In this document: in pieces, positions 6,377 through 8,988 of the stretch
Layout of the letters: every line of letters starts with the position of its first letter
Position numbering within the stretch: position 1 is the stretch's first letter
Source of the DNA: Candidatus Hydrogenedentota bacterium
GTDB taxonomy: Bacteria > Hydrogenedentota > Hydrogenedentia > Hydrogenedentiales > CAITNO01
NCBI GenBank assembly: GCA_903922535.1
Contig: CAIXUF010000774.1
Location: 1-8,988 of the forward strand
Reading direction: 5' to 3'
DNA length: 8,988 nt
Translations under genes and position numbers: made by a program
The notes under the pieces: model-generated
What the model was told of the DNA's origin: nothing
What the model saw: the letters and a program-made list of their open reading frames with translations, nothing else
Databases searched by the model: none

Positions 6377-6892
6377 ATGGCAACCCTGATACAAATCTCC
6401 GAACTCGCAAGACCCTACGCCGAAACCCGCGCCGAACTGGCATTCAAACTCGGTGTCCTCGAAGACGAACTCATGGCCGCAAAACACCGCCACCTGCCCG
6501 ACATCCGCAAAGTCCTCGCCAGGGCGCAGACCCAGCGCGACAAGATCATCACCGCCGTCAACCAGTCGCCCACCCTCTTCGAGAAGCCCAAGACCCAGAT
6601 GTTCCACGGCATCCGCATCGGCTTCCAGAAAGCCAAGGGGGCCATCACCTGGGACGACGAGAGCATGGTCGTCAAACTCATCAAGAAGTTCTTTCCCGAC
6701 CGCACCGACGACCTCATCAAGACCACCGAGAAACCCGTCAAGGCCACCCTGCAAAACCTTTCCGCCGCCGACCTGAAAAGGCTCGGCGTCCAGGTCGTCG
6801 AGAGTGGAGAGGAGGTGGTCATACGCCCCATGGACGGCGAACTCGACAAGCTCGTGGACCGCCTCCTCGCCGACACCGAAACAGTTGAATGA
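6377..6892 (+). CDS. gam: Mu Gam-like host-nuclease inhibitor
   Basis: The protein has 171 residues (Mu Gam has 174). Gam is a Ku-like dimer that binds double-stranded DNA ends and protects them from RecBCD-type exonucleases. The layout matches the family. An N-terminal helical half (about 1-65, including a long charged helix around 27-63) is followed by the segment around GIRIGFQKAKGAITWDDES (75-93), which corresponds to the conserved G-x-V-x-W beta hairpin. A further helix (VVKLIKKFF, then LIKTTEKPVKATLQNL) and a C-terminal strand ending EEVVIRPMDGEL (about 144-155) resemble the ...F-x-I-x-P terminus. Its position after A and B in the early operon agrees. AAAGG stands nine bases before the ATG, a weakish site just behind the 6316-6350 repeat. 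The family call is good but identity to Mu Gam itself is low, so symbol use is by analogy. Confidence 0.8.
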   Translation: MATLIQISELARPYAETRAELAFKLGVLEDELMAAKHRHLPDIRKVLARAQTQRDKIITAVNQSPTLFEKPKTQMFHGIRIGFQKAKGAITWDDESMVVKLIKKFFPDRTDDLIKTTEKPVKATLQNLSAADLKRLGVQVVESGEEVVIRPMDGELDKLVDRLLADTETVE

Positions 6893-6901
6893 CCCAGTGT
6901 G

Positions 6902-6985
6902 GGGCAGACATTCCTGTCTGCCCATTGCGAAACGGGCGTCGCGCCGATCCGCGCGGACCCGTCGCCGGGGCGTGGCGGCCCCGGC
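6902..6985. repeat. Cluster of three REP-like hairpins
   Basis: Most of the 129-bp gap between gam and the next gene is palindromic. Hairpin 1 is GGGCAGAC/GTCTGCCC (6902-6909, 6916-6923), with perfect 8-bp arms and a 6-nt loop. Hairpin 2 is an imperfect stem between 6933-6944 and 6951-6961 (CGGG...GCGC / GCGC...CCCG). Hairpin 3 is GCCGGGGC/GCCCCGGC (6964-6971, 6978-6985), with perfect 8-bp arms and a 6-nt loop. None has a U-tract. Together they could form a strong RNA structure protecting the upstream mRNA or damping readthrough into the small-gene cassette. Confidence 0.75.
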
Positions 6986-7021
6986 CTGAAGATGCAGCCA
7001 ACAACAACGGAGGATAGACGA

Positions 7022-7297
7022 ATGGACAAACAAGGATTGGCGGTCCTGGACATGGACCGCGAAGCGCTCCGCAGGGAAATGAAGAATGCCGGAATAGTCA
7101 AGCTCCACTACTTCGGCGACGGCCGCAAGGTGTTCATCAAAGAGGAGCGCAACTTCAACCATCAGAACTGGCGCATGTGCGTCGAGAACATCACCACGGG
7201 CTTTTCATGGGTCTCCGGAGTCCCCTACTACAACCAGCAGCACTGCGTTTCCAGAGCCGAACAGATCTTCGGCATCAAAGACTGGAACGCCGTATGA
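7022..7297 (+). CDS. Small protein with FGxxDWN terminus, cassette member 1
   Basis: This 91-residue protein is not recognised. A short N-terminal helix (about 10-22) leads into a beta-rich body starting VKLHYFGDGRKVFI (27-40). The protein ends in an aromatic C-terminal motif, IFGIKDWN (82-89). The same motif closes the next two proteins, and the DGR turn in the body is also shared, so the three are likely diverged paralogues. A strong GGAGG eight bases before the ATG fixes the start. The frame is open further upstream to 6899, but that part only translates the hairpin cluster. The stop overlaps the next ATG as ATGA. This is the first gene of the coupled cassette and has its best ribosome site. 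Confidence 0.8.
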   Translation: MDKQGLAVLDMDREALRREMKNAGIVKLHYFGDGRKVFIKEERNFNHQNWRMCVENITTGFSWVSGVPYYNQQHCVSRAEQIFGIKDWNAV

Positions 7298-7725
7298 AAG
7301 ACCCAAGGCCCACCCTTCAAGAAGCGGCCAACAACGCCGCCGCGTTCTGGAGCCGCGTCGATGCGATCTTCCGCAAAGCCCTCGGACTCCCGGAACACAG
7401 CCAAGCCACCCCCTCTAAGACCACGCCCGGGCCGACCGGCATCCTCCTCATCACCGCCCGCCAGCAGGGCAAAACCATCCACATGCACCAGCTCCTCTTT
7501 CAGGACGCCGTCAAGACGCACGACACCCCCGACGGACGCCGCATCGCCATCCACCGCACCCCCGACAGCTTCACCGACCGCTGCAAGGTCACCATCACCC
7601 GGCGCCTGCCCTACAGCGGCGGCCCCATCCTGCAGAAGACACTGAACGAGCGCTTCCCCTCAGTCGATGCCGCCATGCGCCACTGCCAGTTCATCTTCGG
7701 CATCACGGAGTGGAACGGACAATGA
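7294..7725 (+). CDS. Small protein with lone terminase-like P-loop and FGxxEWN terminus, cassette member 2
   Basis: This 143-residue protein is of unknown function. An N-terminal helix (8-31) and a Pro/Thr-rich hinge are followed by GILLITARQQGKTIHM (49-64). That segment resembles the Walker A of phage terminase and related ATPases (R-Q-x-G-K-T after a hydrophobic strand). No Walker B or other ATPase motif is present, and the protein is too short for a complete motor. The remaining part has the DGR turn (80-82) and ends with FGITEWN (135-141), as in the genes on either side. It may be a paralogue with an added segment. The P-loop resemblance may be fortuitous or a remnant, and nucleotide binding is not established. 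The start comes from the ATGA overlap with the previous stop. Confidence 0.75.
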   Translation: MKDPRPTLQEAANNAAAFWSRVDAIFRKALGLPEHSQATPSKTTPGPTGILLITARQQGKTIHMHQLLFQDAVKTHDTPDGRRIAIHRTPDSFTDRCKVTITRRLPYSGGPILQKTLNERFPSVDAAMRHCQFIFGITEWNGQ

Positions 7726-8009
7726 AAGAACCACTGGACATTGACAAAAAGCCGCCGTCCACCGCCGAAGAGGCGTTCACAGAACAAATCAAGAGGACGT
7801 TCGGCGGACAGAGAATCCACCTCTTTGAGGACGGCCGCATAGTCGTCATCTACAAGCCAATGCCGCACGCGCCAAAGCCCTTTGGCATCGCCGTAATCCA
7901 CTACGAGACGCGTTACCTCACAAAACTGGACAACCGCTTCGCCACCATTGAGGGCGTCACTTTTTTCGCCTACAACGTGTTCGGACCCATGGACTGGAAC
8001 ATCCTATGA
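7722..8009 (+). CDS. Small protein with FGxxDWN terminus, cassette member 3
   Basis: This 95-residue protein is the third in a row to end in the aromatic motif, here NVFGPMDWN (85-93). Its RIHLFEDGRIVVIYK segment (31-45) aligns with VKLHYFGDGRKVFIKE of the gene at 7022, making these two the closest pair. The N-terminus is charged and helical. No enzyme motif or membrane segment is visible. ATG 7722 overlaps the previous stop as ATGA. The in-frame ATG at 7710 would extend the overlap by 12 bases without a better ribosome site. Function is unknown; the tandem arrangement implies duplication within the cassette followed by strong divergence. Confidence 0.78.
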   Translation: MKEPLDIDKKPPSTAEEAFTEQIKRTFGGQRIHLFEDGRIVVIYKPMPHAPKPFGIAVIHYETRYLTKLDNRFATIEGVTFFAYNVFGPMDWNIL

Positions 8010-8290
8010 GAACCACAAGCCACGCAGCCAACGTCGAAAACAGCCCGCGCCTCCAGCGCGTCCTCGCCGTCCTCAACGACTGCCAGGAGCACACCACCTA
8101 CGAAATCCTCCACCAGGCCCAGGTATGCGCCGTCAACAGCATCATCCACGAGCTCCGCAGAAACGGATACGCCATCCCCAAGGCCAAGCGCCACAACGGC
8201 CGCTTCCACTACCAGCTCGTTCGTAAGTCCCCCTTGGAAGGGGGATTTAGGGGGATGTCTCCTGCGTCCACGGAAAGGACCGCGTCATGA
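8006..8290 (+). CDS. Winged-helix DNA-binding protein with REP-derived tail
   Basis: Of 94 residues, about 15-72 form a compact winged helix-turn-helix. Helix 1 is LQRVLAVLNDC, then comes EHTTYEILHQAQVCAVNSIIHELRRNGY with the recognition helix at about 41-53. A wing ends RHNGRFHYQLV. Small proteins of this kind are frequent in phage early regions and are taken to be transcriptional or replication regulators. The expected end of the fold is Val72. Residues 73-84 are encoded by a 35-bp REP-like repeat (RKSPLEGGFRGM), and 85-94 by whatever lies beyond it, so the natural stop appears to have been lost when the repeat entered. The start overlaps the preceding stop as ATGA, and the stop overlaps the next ATG in the same way. 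Confidence 0.8.
   Translation: MRTTSHAANVENSPRLQRVLAVLNDCQEHTTYEILHQAQVCAVNSIIHELRRNGYAIPKAKRHNGRFHYQLVRKSPLEGGFRGMSPASTERTAS
8224..8258. repeat. 35-bp REP-like unit, copy 2, inside a coding region
   Basis: This is identical to 6316-6350 at 34 of 35 positions. The single change, G for T, is in the two-base loop, so the CCCCCTT/AAGGGGG stem is intact. It lies in the same orientation as copy 1 and is translated as the C-terminal tail of the winged-helix protein. Confidence 0.88.
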
Positions 8291-8499
8291 GCGACACATA
8301 CAACAAGCATAACGTCCAGCTCTTGCAGGCCGTCTTCGATACGGGACTCGACCTTGTCCAGGCGTCCATGGAATATCGGCGCTGCTACGAGACCCATGGC
8401 GGCGGCAATATCCATACCGGCCGCGCCTGGGATGTTCTCGTCAGAGCCGAAACAGCCTATCTAGATGCCATGACCAAACTGGAGGCGAAAACACGATGA
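8287..8499 (+). CDS. Small helical protein of unknown function
   Basis: This 70-residue protein, largely helical by eye, has a helix-like stretch VQLLQAVFDTGLDLVQASMEYRR (10-32). A Gly-rich turn (HGGGNIHTG) and a second helix (AWDVLVRAETAYLDAMTKLEAK, 46-68) follow. No known motif is seen. A purine-rich AAAGGA lies before ATG 8287, which overlaps the upstream stop as ATGA. The 3' end overlaps the ASCH gene in the same way, so it is embedded in the coupled cassette. It could be a small adaptor or inhibitor of a host factor, but nothing in the sequence shows this. Confidence 0.7.
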   Translation: MSDTYNKHNVQLLQAVFDTGLDLVQASMEYRRCYETHGGGNIHTGRAWDVLVRAETAYLDAMTKLEAKTR

Positions 8500-8957
8500 A
8501 AGCCCTCTCCGTCATGGAACCCTGGGTGTACGCCATCTTCCAACTTGGCAAAGACGTGGAAAACCGCGTATGGCCCACCGAACACTCCGGCCCCCTCGTC
8601 ATCTGTTCCTCAGCCAAGATTGAACCCGGCTGGAACGAAGGAACCTATCTCGACTGGAGGGCCGCCATGCCCTGGGAAATCGTCCGCCTCCTGCCCAACC
8701 GCTGGGACCACTTCAAGACCGTCCTGCGCCCCGGCATGGCCCTCGGCGTCGTTGACCTTGTCCACTGCCAGCCGGGCGGCAGCAACAGCCCCTGGGCCCA
8801 GCCAGGGCAATGGCACTGGCTCCTGGAGAATCCCCGCTCCTTTGACCGCCCCTTCCCCGTCAAAGGCAGTCTCGGCCTCTGGGACATCAACGACGCCCTC
8901 GTCGCCGCCGCACTGGGAGCGCCGGCGTCCCCGCCGGCTCCGGAGGATATCGCGTAA
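8496..8957 (+). CDS. ASCH-domain protein
   Basis: This 153-residue protein opens with the ASCH signature. KALSVMEPWVYAIFQLGKDVENR (2-24) matches the K-x-L-S-V-x-x-P-W-A...G-K-x-x-E-N-R pattern, and GPLVICSSAKIEP (32-44) matches the following strand. GMALGVVDLVHC (80-91) and the aromatic WHWLLENPRSFDRPFPVKGSLGLWDI segment (106-131) complete the small PUA-like beta barrel. ASCH proteins are RNA- or nucleotide-binding; some act as amidohydrolases on modified cytidine, others are thought to be RNA regulators. They are common in phage early or accessory regions, but substrate cannot be assigned here. Residues 141-149 (GAPASPPAP) come from a GC-rich palindrome and lie beyond the fold. The start overlaps the previous stop as ATGA. 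Confidence 0.88.
   Translation: MKALSVMEPWVYAIFQLGKDVENRVWPTEHSGPLVICSSAKIEPGWNEGTYLDWRAAMPWEIVRLLPNRWDHFKTVLRPGMALGVVDLVHCQPGGSNSPWAQPGQWHWLLENPRSFDRPFPVKGSLGLWDINDALVAAALGAPASPPAPEDIA
8921..8938. repeat. GC-rich palindrome in the tail of the ASCH gene
   Basis: Perfect 7-bp arms GCCGGCG/CGCCGGC (8921-8927, 8932-8938) enclose a TCCC loop, with GGA/TCC pairing possible outside. It is translated as part of an Ala/Pro tail and lies immediately before the GGAGG (8942-8946) that serves the next gene. A stem here could influence access of ribosomes to that site. Confidence 0.65.
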
Positions 8958-8988
8958 TGGATGCCATCACTCCACTCTCAAAAAACGA
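8957..8988 (+). CDS. Start of the next cassette gene (partial)
   Basis: ATG 8957 shares its A with the TAA stop of the ASCH gene, and GGAGG ends ten bases upstream. Only ten full codons are in the window (MDAITPLSKN), too few to identify the product. The overlap and ribosome site make it a credible continuation of the coupled cassette. Confidence 0.6.
   Translation, partial: MDAITPLSKN

Noticed and set aside
6899..7021. Upstream extension of the 7022 gene
   Set aside because: The extension translates the hairpin cluster (MGQTFLSAHCETG...) and bypasses the strong GGAGG site in front of ATG 7022.
5378..7162. 594-codon open frame on the minus strand
   Set aside because: It runs antisense through four better-supported genes and across two repeat-filled gaps, with no ribosome site or recognisable domain. 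Strongly C-ending codons on the plus strand leave few antisense stops, which explains its length.
5300..8260. CRISPR-like array
   Set aside because: The repeats are of different families, irregularly spaced by hundreds of bases, and separated by genes, not by uniform spacers.

Overview
The window holds the left-hand early region of a Mu-like transposable phage (prophage), or of a mobile element derived from one. The diagnostic core is a leftward HTH repressor gene (1556-1978) facing a small rightward Ner/Cro-like HTH gene (2155-2364). A MuA-type DDE transposase (2354-4300), a MuB-type AAA+ target-selection ATPase with an N-terminal HTH (4327-5292) and a Mu Gam-like DNA-end-binding protein (6377-6892) follow. 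Gene order, protein lengths and catalytic motifs all match the Mu plan c / ner-A-B-...-gam. No head, tail or lysis gene is in view, and neither element end can be fixed from this sequence alone.

Layout. Positions 1-262 carry no gene but hold two hairpins and a probable leftward terminator. 263-1333 (minus) is a single-pass membrane protein of unknown function, either host or lysogenic cargo. 1334-1555 holds a pair of 21-bp-phased direct repeats that could be transposase-binding sites of the left end. 1979-2154 is the divergent repressor/early control region, with a near-consensus sigma-70 promoter whose spacer contains an inverted repeat. From 2155 to the right edge everything reads rightward. 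After A and B come a small basic protein and a protein with a duplicated helical module plus a zinc ribbon, then Gam. Next is a compact cassette of seven small genes (7022 to the edge) joined by ATGA or TAATG overlaps. Three consecutive cassette members end in the same FG-x-x-[DE]-W-N signature and look like diverged paralogues. They are followed by a winged-helix protein, a small helical protein, an ASCH-domain protein and the first codons of one more gene.

A second layer of structure is a set of short palindromic (REP-like) elements of several sequence families. They sit in the gaps of the early operon and also inside reading frames: near the C-terminus of the transposase, at the tail of the winged-helix protein and at the tail of the ASCH protein. 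A 35-bp unit occurs twice with one mismatch.

Organism: the early genes are GC-rich and strongly prefer C-ending codons. The density and style of the interspersed palindromes recall uncultured bacteria of the PVC/Hydrogenedentes kind more than a well-studied enterobacterial Mu host, but this is a weak inference. The expected logic is that repressor and Ner-like protein compete at the 1979-2154 control region to set lysogeny or the early programme. A and B carry out replicative transposition, Gam protects DNA ends, and the downstream small genes are probably accessory host-takeover or anti-defence functions that cannot be named from sequence.
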